The position numbers were made by a program, and so were the translations under genes. A stretch of DNA of 64,000 nt from Chara braunii (Eukaryota; Streptophyta; Charophyceae; Charales; Characeae), in the NCBI GenBank assembly GCA_003427395.1, contig BFEA01000054.1, forward strand, positions 443,053-507,052, read 5' to 3'. Positions 45,741 to 55,349 of this stretch are shown piece after piece. How positions within the stretch are numbered: position 1 is the first letter of the stretch; every line of letters begins with the position of its first letter. The notes under the pieces were generated by a model, which did no database searches, was not told the DNA's origin, and worked only from the letters and a program-made list of their open reading frames with translations.

Positions 45741-46862
45741 GATAGGGGGAGGAGGAGATGGATCCAGACGCGATAGGGGAGGAGGAGATGGAGGAGGACA
45801 AACTGGAGAAGGAGTAAGAGATGTACGAGAACAAGATGGGGGAGGAGAAGATGGAGGAGGTGGAGGAGATGGAGGAGGAGACAAGGGTCGAGAGAGAGGA
45901 AGAGGACAAGATAGAGGAGGAGGGGTAGGGGATGGAGGAGGAGGAAATGGAGGAGGAGGGGTACGAGATGGACGAGGAGAAGATGGAGGAGGAAGAGATG
46001 GAGGAGGAAATACAGGAGGTGGGGTAGGAGATGGAGGAGGAGGAGAAAATAGAGGAGTAGGAGATGTAGGAGAATAAGATGCGGGAGGAGAAGATGGAGG
46101 AGGAGGAGGTGGACGAGGAGATGGAGGAGGAGACAGAGGAAGAGGACAACATAGACGAGGAAGAGTATGGAAAGGAGGAGGAGAAAATAGAGGAGGAGTG
46201 GTAGGAGATGGAGAACAAGATGAAGGAGGAAGAGATGGAGGAGGAGATAGAGGAGGTGTGGAACAAGATGGAGGAGGACATGGAGGAGGAGTAGATGGTG
46301 GAGGGCATGGAGGAGTGGATGGTGGAGGAGCATGGAGGACATGAAGGAGGAGAAGACAGTGGTAGAGCATGGAGGATGGAGGAGGAGGAGTAGATGGTGG
46401 GGGAGGACATGGAGGAGGAGTATATGGTGGAGGACATGGAGGAGGAGTAGATGGTGGAGGAGCATGGAGGACGTGGAGGAGTAGATGGTGGAGGAGGACA
46501 TGGAGGAGGAGTAGATGGCGGAGGAGCATATAACGACCATTTTGTCAAAATGGACATTTTTTATTTTTTGAACGAAATTGAAACCGAGTTTTTTGGCCGA
46601 AAACTCGTCAAAATTTGTTGTTCCTGAGGGTCCAGCGTTTTACAAATGCCGGACCTTCAGGGACAACAAATTTTGACGAGGTTTGGGCCAAAAAACTCGG
46701 TTTCAATTTCGTTCAAAAAATAAAAGATGTCAATTTCGACGAAATGACAGTTATATGATGGAAGAGATCGAGGTGGAGATGGAGGACCAGGGGATAGAGG
46801 TGGAGGACATGGAGGAAGAGGATATGGAGGCAAGAGGGGTAGGAGATGGAGGAGGAAATGAT
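45741..46862. repeat. GGA-rich minisatellite, split by a MITE
   Basis: Units such as GGAGGAGGAGATGGAGGA, GGTGGAGGACATGGAGGAG and GAGGAGTAGATGGTGGAGGA fill 45741-46526 and resume at 46757-46862. The minus strand has long Pro/Ser/Leu-rich open frames in all three phases. That is the mark of simple repeats, not of a gene. Confidence 0.85.
46527..46756. mobile_element. Palindromic MITE inside the GGA-rich array
   Basis: Arms of about 100 bp: CATATAACGACCATTTTGTC at the left, and its near reverse complement ending GACAGTTATATG at the right. Shared inner words are TTTTTTGAACGAAATTGAAA, CCGAGTTTTTT and CGTCAAAATTTGTTG. The GGA-rich repeat lies on both sides, so the element was inserted into the array. 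Confidence 0.8.
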
Positions 46863-47105
46863 AAAGGAAATTTAAGGAACTAACATTACATTATTGAATC
46901 AATAAACATTTCATTCCTATATGACGCCATTTATAATTGTTTGCCCTTTTTTTTTTTTTTTTTTTCCCATGCAGCTGATGCAGACCAGTCGACGCTCTGC
47001 AGAGTACAGGACCAATAGTCTTGCGTCGCCAGGAGTGCACAGCTGCGGACAGTAGTCGTGGGTCAATCAGTTTTAGCACCACACCACCATCACCTTTTGC
47101 GAGTT

Positions 47106-47818
47106 ATGGCATCCGGCAGTACACGACGTAGAGGGGCCCCGCTACCACCATTTCAGCCTGCACCCAAGCACAAGCAAGACGATTTGAGGCGCGATCATGT
47201 AGTGTGGGAGTGGGTTGAGAGGGGCCAGGAGTGGGGAAAGGAAGGCGGGGGCAACTTCCTTATCCGTTGCCGCCTATGCCAGGCGGTTTTTACCGGTTCT
47301 AGGTCTCGTGGAGTTGAGCACTTCACGAAGCAGAAGGCGTACTGCCCGTGGCGGAGTGCAGAGATTTTGTACAAGTTGCAAACTGTAGGGGCAGTCCTTA
47401 AGGATGCCATCTCGCAGCGCCTTGCTTCAGAGTACGCGCAGAGGGTGGATGGTGATATGGCTGCGGACGACCTCCGTCAGTACATGGAGGCGGAGAGGGG
47501 TGGAGAGGTGGAGCAGTCGCAGCCCGGGGCACCCTTGCGTGGTAAAGGAGCGGATGGTGGCGATGCCGGTGGGGGGACAATCAGACTGGCGAACAATTTG
47601 GATCCAGAGCGTCGGCGTGGTGGTACGACACGAGGCGGCACTCAGCGTACGGGTTTTGAGGACGCATTACCCCATGGAGAAGGAGGTGTCGGAGGTCTGA
47701 GCGACACTTATCAAACAGGTGGATGTAGTGTTAGTAGAGTCCCGGCCTCCACATCCATAGTGCCGAGGCGGCAGTTGACTCTGGATCCCCATATAGGGAA
47801 CAAGGATGGATCTTGATC
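47106..47818 (+). pseudogene. hAT transposase, N-terminal part with BED zinc finger
   Basis: Start chosen at ATG 47106 (MASGSTRRRG). The BED-type finger reads HVVWEWVERG ... NFLIRCRLCQAVFTG ... HFTKQKAYCP (about 47190-47355), with C-x2-C followed by H and C ligands; it binds element ends. After it comes a linker with acidic and Gly-rich stretches. The frame closes at 47816-47818, but the protein continues in another frame from about 47806, so a frameshift splits the gene. Downstream neighbours are the DUF659/core and dimerisation parts on the same strand. Confidence 0.75.
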
Positions 47819-49051
47819 GGTTGTGGGCCCTCACTATCTATCGTGGCCGAGTGGCCTTCAACTGGTTGCGGTTGGCTGAGATGCAGCAGTTGTGGGACTA
47901 CATATGGCCTCTATTCCATCCCACTATAGAACCAATTCCACGACTCCTCTCGTATGAGGGGGTTCGCACGAGGATGTTAGATATTATCTTCCATGAGGTC
48001 GCAACCCTCATTGCCCCTAAGAAGGCAAAATGGGTTACTTTCGGTTGCACGTTGATGACAGACGGGGCTACTGACACGACAAACAAGCCCATTATGAACT
48101 TCATCAAGACAGGGGAGTCCGGACCGATCCTCATCCGGACGATCGACATGTCGCATCGCAACAAAACCGGCGTTAGCTTAGTGGAGATCTGGGAGGACGT
48201 TATTCGAAAATGACATTGGCATTCAAAATGTCAATGCGATATGCACAGACAACGCTGAGGTCATGAAGATCACGACGAACATGTTGCAGACACATCAAGA
48301 TCCTGCTGTGCGTTGCATTCCCTGGATCCCGTGTGCAGCACACTGCCTGAGTTTGCTGCTGAGGGACATTGTCCTACAGCCTTTTGCACGACAAACGATG
48401 AGAGACGCGCACAAGATTGTGAAGTTCATGTGCAACAAACAAAAAGTGTTTGCACTTCACAAGGACATGAAGAAGGCGTTGGTGCTCAGGCGACCGCGGA
48501 GATGCGTTTCGATACAACATACATGATGTTGGAGAGGCTGTATGACCAGAGGGAGGTCTTTGACACATTAGTATCGTCGGAGAGGTGGGCTAGGGTGCAA
48601 TGGGCCGGCGATGCTCGGGAGCGGATGCCTTATGCCCGCAGGCTCTGCAGGGATGACGGGTCTTGGAGGGATGTGAAGAGGGTGTTGGACGTCATGGGTC
48701 CCGTTTACGAGTTTCTCAGGGATCTTGATAGGGACGGTTCATCACCCACTGGGCTGTGGGATTTGGAGGCCATCCTCTGGCAGAGACTTCATTCACTCGA
48801 TCTATTGGACGTTGACAGGGATGCGGTGATGGACATCGTGAGGGATAGGTACGCGATGATGCGGCAGCCTACTCATGCAGCTGCTTACCTACTGGATCCA
48901 CGACGGCGCGGTATTTCATTGCTTGAGGAACGCAACAGGCCTATTGTGCAATCGGTGCTTGAGCACTTTGCTCTCGTTGTCGGAGGGTGGGACACCGAGG
49001 CCATGCAAGGTCTGTGGGAGGTCCTGTGGACTTTCCACAACGACAACCTGC
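47806..49051 (+). pseudogene. hAT transposase, DUF659 / catalytic core part
   Basis: Typical plant BED-DUF659-hAT order. Segments: RVAFNWLRLAEMQQLWDY and VTFGCTLMTDGATDTTNKP (about 48030-48090), then after a frameshift near 48205 AICTDNAEVMK and IPWIPCAAHCLSLLLRDI (about 48240-48375), then after another frameshift near 48495 MRFDTTYMMLERL, LDPRRRG and LWEVLWTFHNDNLR (up to 49051). The acidic residues of DGATD and TDNAE are candidates for the catalytic set (family knowledge). The gene is broken by at least three frameshifts and, at 49052, by plastid DNA. Confidence 0.8.
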
Positions 49052-49258
49052 GCTACCTTGTTACGACTTCACTCCAGTCACTAGCCCTGCCTTCGGCATC
49101 CCCCTCCTTAAGTAATTTAAGGTTAGGGTAACGACTTCGGGCATGGTCATCTCCCATAGTGTGACGGGCGGTGTGTACAATGCCCGGGAACGGATTCACC
49201 GCCGTATGGCTGACCGGCGATTACTAGCGATTCCGCCTTGATGCAGGCGAGTTGCAGC
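49052..49258 (-). pseudogene. Plastid 16S rRNA 3'-end fragment (NUPT)
   Basis: The plus strand reads GCTACCTTGTTACGACTTCA, CTCCAGTCACTAGCCCTGCC, TTCGGCATCCCCCTCC, GTGTGACGGGCGGTGTGTAC, CCGCCGTATGGCTGACCGGC and GATTACTAGCGATTCCG. This is the reverse complement of the 3' end of a plastid-type 16S rRNA. Small changes (an AGTAATTT insertion near 49112, and other substitutions) show it is an old nuclear copy. It ends after GCAGGCGAGTTGCAG. Confidence 0.9.
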
Positions 49259-49414
49259 TAGGACATTCAAATCTTGAATTCCCTATGGAGAGCGTAGTAC
49301 GATGAAAGTTGTATGCTACGTTCGGGGGGAAGTAATTGCTAATCTGCTAATTCCTAGGTAAAATCAAAGAGAGGAATTACTGAGGTAGTTGCTTACCCCG
49401 TGGCGTATGTCAGC
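49259..49414 (+). pseudogene. trnA-UGC: Plastid group II intron end and trnA-UGC 3' exon start (NUPT)
   Basis: The plus strand shows a group II intron domain V hairpin: GAGCGTAGTACGATGAAAGT then TGTATGCTACGTTCG (about 49290-49325). A domain VI-like stem follows (AATTCCT / AGGAATTAC), then CCCCGTGGCGTATGTCAGC. The last part matches the intron-exon junction and first exon bases of plastid trnA-UGC. It is in the opposite orientation to the neighbouring 16S piece, although both genes lie on the same strand in plastid rRNA operons. hAT coding resumes at CAGCACTGGTGG (49411). Confidence 0.7.
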
Positions 49415-50073
49415 ACTGGTGGGACTCGTTCGCGACCAGCGACGTGAACAAGATGCATCCCTCAATGTGGTGGGGGCTTCACGGTGGTCAGCAACCCATT
49501 TTGCAGGGCATTGCGCGGAAGGTGATGGGCATGTGGTCCACGACCAGTCCTTGTGAGAGGAACTGGCAACTCATAGCGTTGAGGAACCGCTTGTCCGCAC
49601 ATAGCGTTGAGAAGCTCGTGTTTATGCATTGGAACTTGCATCTCCTCAGTGCGAGCAAGCGGACGAAGAGCAGGTACATGGATATTTGGGCTAACCAAGT
49701 TGAGGAGGAGGAGGTCGTAGTGGATGTGGATGACACCATCCCTGCAGATGTGCCGGACAAGGAGGCGGAGGCGATTGAGAGGAGTAATAGGAGGAAGGAG
49801 AGGCGCAATCGAGCTGGGAAGGGCAAGGCACCAGTAGTGGAGTCGGAGGACGAGGAGGAGGGCATTTTCGATGACCTCGTGTGGATGCACCAGGGGATTA
49901 GGAAGGAGGCACAGGCACAGAGGGCTGTTGGGACGACTCTTCCAGAGGACCAGCACGACTTGCTGGATGAGTGGGGTGGGACCCGGTGGGTAGGATCCGC
50001 ACGACGACTTGGACGCATACGTTGGTGGCACCATGCATACTATGGTGTCCATGAGCGAGAGGTTTGGCGGTAA
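49411..50073 (+). pseudogene. hAT transposase, C-terminal dimerisation part
   Basis: Resumes in the same frame as before the plastid insert: HWWDSFATSDVNKMHPSMWW. The hAT dimerisation motif follows: PILQGIARKVMGMWSTTSPC, ERNWQLIALRNRL, VEKLVFMHWNLHLL (about 49495-49650). An acidic stretch (EEEEVVVDVDD) and a basic one (RSNRRKERRNRAGKGK, about 49780-49830) come next. The frame ends at 50071-50073, but related sequence continues in another frame from about 50009. Confidence 0.85.
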
Positions 50074-51870
50074 GGTTGATATGGAGGAGTTGCTGGCCGG
50101 TGATATGCAGGCAGAGGAGGACGAGGTGATGCAGGATGCGGCACGGACTCAGGACGTTCCAATTTCAACGACTCCCACAACACGAGGTACTAGTGTTGCT
50201 GACCCCTCTTCTGTCGCCACAACGATACACACGTCCCAGCCCCCGATTGAGCACGGGGTGCATACACAAACGCAGGTGGAGAGGGAGGGGAGGGTGGCTC
50301 AACATCCCGAGCTCCCCCGACATGAGAGGGACGAGCATAGAGTGGAGCAGTTGCCGCAGCAAGTTGCACTGGAGCAGGTGACACACCAGGTTGCGGAGGC
50401 AGGGCACGCCTCTCAAACCGTCTCTCAGTCGGTTCGGCGGCATGGCACACTCCGTCCACATGGCAAAATAGCTCCACGTACAGTGGTGCAGTCATGCGAG
50501 CAGCGCGTGGCGGAGAGGGTGGACCCCACAGGAGCATTTAAGCATACAGCACGAGTCCCTGGAGCAGCAGCATCGACCGAGAGTAGAGCAGCGGGTGGAG
50601 CAGACGGCGGAGCGGACGGTGTACAGTAGGGTGGATGACATGTTGGAGTGCAGGGTGGAGTTGAGGGTTGAGCAGAGGGTGGGGCAGAGGGTTGATGAGA
50701 GGGTGGAGCAGCGGGTGGATCAGAGGATGAGGGACGTGGTAGAGGTTATAGTTGACGTGACCTTGGATCAACGCAGGGATCGAGGGACGGAGGAGAGTGC
50801 TCGTGGGGTGCCGAGTGATCGCCACTCTGGCAAGAGCGTCATCCGCGATGTTGTGATATGTGGAAGTACGGAGCAGAGGTTGGACACGGACAGTGCTGCT
50901 GGAGATCGACCTGGCTTGGACGGGATTGGTAGAGATAGAGGCGACATGGCATGTATCCGTGATACGGGCATTCCGCCATTGCCTCCACAGGACACGTCTC
51001 CGTCTTCATATGATGTTCTCACGCGGCGCACTTTCTACGGAATCCCACCACTACCATTGCGGATGACATCGCCAGCATTGACAGCGATGAGGCTAGAGAT
51101 TCATTTGGGGAGGTCTACGACACCCGGTGTAGGTGGCGGACACCCTGCTACACACGGTCGCGCACCGAGTTCTACACATACTACCCCTTCCGGGCCCTTC
51201 GTCATCATCTAGGGGTAGCACCCCGCCTCCACTTACGTCCGCTTTAGCACGCCTTCCTCTTCATGTGTCTAGTGCTTCCACCTCTAGGACAGGCAAGGAT
51301 ATTCAGCCTGCACGGAATCCATTGGGCATGATGCCACTCCCAACACGACCCTCCTCAGCTATTGTTGATAACGTCACGACGAGTCGTGCAGGCAGGAAGA
51401 GGAGGAGGGATGAGGATGACGAACGCGAGCATGCACGTGCAGGTCGAGTACGCTGCAGCACCGGGAGAAGACGAGGACGCCCACCAGGCACAAGCCGAAA
51501 GGAGGTCGCCCACCGGCCTCAGGACGACACTCTTGGGCGATGAGCCAGTCGGGTGTAGAGGACACCAGTGAGGGAGGTGTAGTGGATGGGACAACAGGGG
51601 GTTCACCCGCAGTGGGTGTACGCACGAGGGCGCAGTCGTAGGGTTTAGGTGGGCGCCGGAGAGAGAGTCATATCATTGACGATGATCCAGAGAGCGATGA
51701 CGATGTTTCCGGTAGTGATTATGCAGGGGAGAGGGATAGTGACATGAGGAGAGGTGATGATTATGAGGATTGTAGCAGAGAGGAGGAGGAAGAGAGAGAT
51801 GTTCCGACGTCTGACATAGTCACTATCTTGGCGACCACGTACATCCTTTCGCTTTGCACTGCCACACCCT
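50009..51870 (+). pseudogene. Extended low-complexity tail of the hAT transposase
   Basis: Open frames follow one another (50009-50629, 50595-51212, 51133-51543, then to about 51870). They are joined by frameshifts and one TAG near 51640. A run of RVEQRVGQRVDERVEQRV-type repeats (about 50640-50730) could form a charged coiled coil. A basic cluster RAGRKRRRDEDDERE (about 51385-51430) looks like a nuclear localisation signal, with RRRGRPPG after it, resembling an AT-hook. An acidic end (DDDPESDDDVSGSDY) closes it. Such long tails are unusual for hAT enzymes. It may be a second gene carried by the element. Confidence 0.5.
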
Positions 51871-51978
51871 GAGCATTTGTCCTTTCATTTGTATGCTTTC
51901 AATGTCATTGACGTCCATTCGCCTAGTGTATACTTGTCGAGTGCGCAGTCAGTCATGCTGTTTATGAGTGGTGGACAT

Positions 51979-52017
51979 TGTGTGTGCGCGTGTGCATGTG
52001 TGCTTGTGCGCGCGCGC

Positions 52018-52086
<69 letters not shown>

Positions 52087-52165
52087 TGTGTGTGCGTGTG
52101 TGTGTGTTTGTGTGTGCATGTGTGTGAGTGTGTGTGTGTGCATGCGTGTGTGTGTGTGTTTGCGT
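51979..52165. repeat. (GT)n / (GC)n microsatellite
   Basis: GC-dinucleotides near 52008-52032, then long GT with interruptions to about 52165. Confidence 0.95.
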
Positions 52166-52878
52166 TTGACTCGCTGGGCGGCGGTATGTGTGTGTGGCTG
52201 ACTCTCTTTTTGTGTCTGTGTGAGATAACCTGAAGCAGGTGGTACTCATTGTAGGCAGAAGGTACGTCTGCATTTATGTCACCTGTTGTATATTTTGTGC
52301 ATAGATGACATGCAACAGGTGGTGGAGTTGCAGGCAGCAGGTATGATATGTTTCACACCTTCACCTACCTAAACCAGCAAACCCCCCAGTACTATTTGTT
52401 TGGCCATGTGAAAGGCCTTCACATGATTGAGCACCCTCACGAGGTGCCAAAGAATCAGTGTGTACCTCGAAATGCAGCAGGTCTTGTAGACACAGCAGGT
52501 GCTTCACATGCAGAACCAGCTGCACCTTAAGGAACTGCTGCACATGGTGCAGGTGCTGCAGATGCAGCATGCAGCAACAAACATAGCAGCCAAGTCCTTT
52601 GTCACCCCCTGAACCCCCCTCCCCCACCTCCCACTACTAATTATTTCACAAAGTGCTCACCTCCCACTACTAATTATTTCACAAAGTGCTCTGTTTCACG
52701 TGGAATTTGGTGTGTGGGGGTGCCTAAACCAGCGCAAGACAACCCTTTTTTTTTTTTTTTTTTTGACTTTTTTTTTGCCCCAAAAGCCCGTCATCTGGAA
52801 ACCTGGACGACCCGGACCATGGACGTCCGGAGGAGATGTCCAGGGGAGACGTCCGGTCTCCGGACCATTGGTAACCTA
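52166..52878. other. Unassigned spacer with a 33-bp tandem pair and T-run
   Basis: GCAGCAGGT/GCAGGT words recur at 52240-52580. CACCTCCCACTACTAATTAT continues to make a 33-bp unit that is exactly duplicated at 52625-52657 and 52658-52690. A T-run of about 22 lies near 52744-52765. No gene recognised. Confidence 0.6.
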
Positions 52879-52992
52879 GTTTTTTTTTCTTTTTGGCCGT
52901 TGGCCTACAACCAACGGATTCTTCTAAACTCCACTGCCCTGTTGTAAAGCAGACCCGAGTTTGATTCCCAAAGGAATTGAACTCCATCAAAA

Positions 52993-53060
52993 TAAAATTT
53001 GGACCATTTTTTGGCTTACTCGTGTCATCCTTGCGCAGGGGCCATGCTAATCTCCCTGTG
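52993..53060 (-). pseudogene. U6 snRNA-like segment in X2
   Basis: On the minus strand: GAGATTAGCATGGCCCCTGC, GCAAGGATGACACG, AAATGGTCCAAATTTTATTT. This is closer to canonical U6 than X1 in the GATTAGCATGGCCCCTGCGC core. The 5' stem-loop and the ACAAATCGAG portion are altered or missing. Confidence 0.8.
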
Positions 53061-53149
53061 GCGCGAGCAGTTTCGGTCGTGTGATCTTTTGATCGCACGA
53101 CTGAAATTCTTCGAGTTGCACTCAAGCATTGGGCTTCTCTTTATCAAAA

Positions 53150-53238
53150 AGGAGCTAGCCTCCTTTTTGTAGCTCATCGATTCGATCCCGATATTTGTCA
53201 GGTGAAAGTTAAGTGCTAATACCTACTGAGCTAGCTCC
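53150..53238 (-). pseudogene. tRNA-like unit in X2
   Basis: On the minus strand: GGAGCTAGCTCAGTAGGTA (acceptor stem plus A box), ACTTTCACC (anticodon-loop-like, TTC in the middle), ATCGGGATCGAATC (B box), and a closing GGCTAGCTCC that pairs with the start. The cloverleaf is imperfect, so I call it a tRNA-derived pseudogene inside the repeat. Confidence 0.65.
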
Positions 53239-53872
53239 TGTTCCACATTGAACAAAAGCAACTCTTCAATATGAAGAGATTTACACCCCCCAGAAGGTCG
53301 CCAGCCCACGACCAAGTAAAATCTAGTCGCTACTGCCCCTCAAAAGGTTGGCCGTCCACCACCGAATCAAGCGCGTGTCCAGCCTGACAGGGCAGGACGT
53401 GGACCCTCCACCACCTAGGTGAGGGCTCGAACTCCCGGCACGGATAATATATGGCTCTTTGAAGAAGAAAAAAAAATGGCGTTCTACACTTCCTACGCCG
53501 CGAACGTACACGCAACACGGCCATCCTTTTTAGCTACTTAGGCCCCGAACCATACGGCTTAACAACTGCGCGTCACAATTTTTACTAGAATAAATTAAAA
53601 TTTTATATTTTTATGGTCGTCTGCCTCTGCGGCTCTACCCGACACGGAGAGTGATTGGCTATATCACCAATCCTCGTCGTCGCTTTTGCCGACAGTAGGC
53701 GTTCGTACCTAAGAAGAAAAAAATTGACTTCTTAATCAATGGTCGAGTTTGAACAAGCTTTGGCAACACTGCAATCTCATCAAGTCAAACTTCCCAACAA
53801 AATCCATACTGAAAACCAGACAACGTCTGGCATTGAAAACACAGGGCAGATACCCTTGCTAGGGTTTCTGCA

Positions 53873-54215
53873 AAATTCTGCTTCGACGACGAGACTTCAA
53901 CAAGTGACAACATTGAAGGCGAAGGCGGTAATGGAAAGGTCAGCGGATCCTCGGGCAGCGTTCCCGCAGGGAAGCACAAGAACGGACGTCAACTGGCCTT
54001 CGAGCTAGTCACTGATGTCATTAAGAGTCACTTAACGGTGGTGGCGGATTCAGTGGACCAGGCAAGCAAGCGGCAGTGCGATATGATGCGGAGACAATGC
54101 TGCAAAATGGAGAGGGAGGCGAAAACAAAGGAGAGGTAGTGCGAGGTCCTAGATGTAGGGCAACAAATGCTTTGCTACGCTCTGCTGAAAATAGTGTCAG
54201 CGTTGACGAGGGTCT
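53873..54215 (+). pseudogene. Possible end of a Myb/SANT-like accessory protein of the Harbinger element
   Basis: A frame across 54000-54215 reads ELVTDVIKSHLTVVADSVDQ, ASKRQCDMMRRQCCKMEREA, KTKER-stop-CEVLDVGQQ and MLCYALLKIVSALTRVCDP. It looks like an amphipathic helical protein tail, and the stop could be CAG to TAG. PIF/Harbinger elements usually carry a second, Myb/SANT-like gene beside the transposase, and the transposase relic lies 1.1 kb away on the other strand. The SANT domain itself is not visible, so this is an inference from position and style. Confidence 0.3.
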
Positions 54216-55349
54216 GTGATCCGTATTTGTTTTTTTATCGTCTTCTTCTTTCTATTCTTTCCTTTCATTTTTTTTTTTATTTACTTGTTCATTTTCCGCC
54301 GATCCTTTCGAGTGCCTGGCCACCATGTAAGAATAGTGTCCCCTCCGGCTTTGTAGGTGGCGTAGAGGGTGATCACACTCGTGAATTTCCCGGGAGGTGG
54401 GCGCTAAAAAAATGCTTTTCCGCTCCACCATTTGGGCAATGGATATTGGCGCTCTCGAATGCGGGTGATCAGGGGTGATGCACTATGGAGTGATGGTCGG
54501 GCGTCGGTGTGCCAGCATACTTGGATCACGCAAGATCGGAAAGAGGGGGGAGGGGGGGTTGTTGGTGGGTTTGTAGTTCAATAACTTCGGGGGAAGTAGG
54601 TGTGAAGGTTCGGAGAGGTTGATGCGTGTGCACGGCGATGGGCGTCGCCATTGCCTTGAGAGGGTGTATCAACGAGAGATGTGTCATCTTCTGTGAGATG
54701 AGGCATCGTCGGGACAATTACAAAGATGCGCGTTCAACTTCATGAACTCTATCATGAGTGAGAAGGTGTGCCAAGTCGATGCAGATGGAGACACGTGTGT
54801 CCAGGTGGCAGTGGGGTATGGTTTGACCAGAGGGCTTCTAGCGCAGATCGTCATGTTCGCAACCAAGGTCAGAGTCGCCATTCCGAACAGATGGGACACT
54901 AGGGTCTATGTCCTTGCAGACATCGTCGATCTTCTTGTTCTGAACGTCGCCGTCGAGTACGACAATCGTCTAACCGACAGGGATTTTTTTTTTCTCACAC
55001 AATTTTTCGTTCAGGCAGCACATCGATTTTGATAACCGACAGAGCAAGACAAAACATAACAAAATGTAATGGACAAAATTGTACACCAGTCACAGCGTTG
55101 AGATAGAGGAAAGTAAAGGTCTTCGGGTCCATACTTCCTCGCGGACACTACCTGGCCATTGCAAAGGGCCAATCATGGTCCAAATGCTAACGTTGTCTAC
55201 CAGCATTGATTGCTCCCCCAGACGGAGAAGGATTAATTGGCAAGCGCTAAGCACATGTAATCCAACCTAAATGTATCATCAACTTCACCCAATCGTAACC
55301 ATCCCCTACACGAAGAAAACACAGACGCACGCAAACCAACCGCTAGTCA
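54216..55349. other. Unassigned stretch upstream of the Harbinger transposase end
   Basis: Only short frames (for example 54742-55032 plus and 54684-54899 minus) that I cannot match to a family. T-rich at 54222-54295. It probably belongs to the inside of the Harbinger element, but nothing shows that directly. Confidence 0.35.

Larger units (their letters stand above)
52879..53866 (-). mobile_element. X2: second copy of the tRNA/U6 composite retroelement
   Basis: Same parts and order as X1. On the minus strand: 5' hairpins ACCCT/AGGGT (53852-53865) and CCAGAC/GTCTGG (53816-53830), hairpin CTCTTC/GAAGAG (53262-53278), tRNA-like unit (53150-53238), hairpin near 53070-53106, U6-like unit (52993-53060), B-box-like GGGAATCAAACTCG (about 52956-52969), and an A-rich end at 52880-52893. 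Primary sequence is well diverged from X1, while several stems are kept by paired changes. Confidence 0.65.

Noticed and set aside
45543-46557. Three overlapping minus-strand open frames of 270-336 codons, Pro/Ser/Leu-rich
   Set aside because: All three phases are open because the DNA is a GGA-rich array; composition is purely repeat-driven and a MITE borders it. Not a gene.
49290-49330. A nuclear group II intron or a working tRNA-Ala gene
   Set aside because: Only the last intron domains and the first exon bases are present, next to another plastid fragment; this is transferred plastid DNA.
51877-52273. Cys-Val and His-Thr repeat proteins
   Set aside because: They come from the GT/GC microsatellite.
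52993-53060. A functional U6 snRNA gene
   Set aside because: Lacks the 5' stem-loop, has altered internal parts, and sits inside a repeated composite element; X1 carries an even more decayed version.
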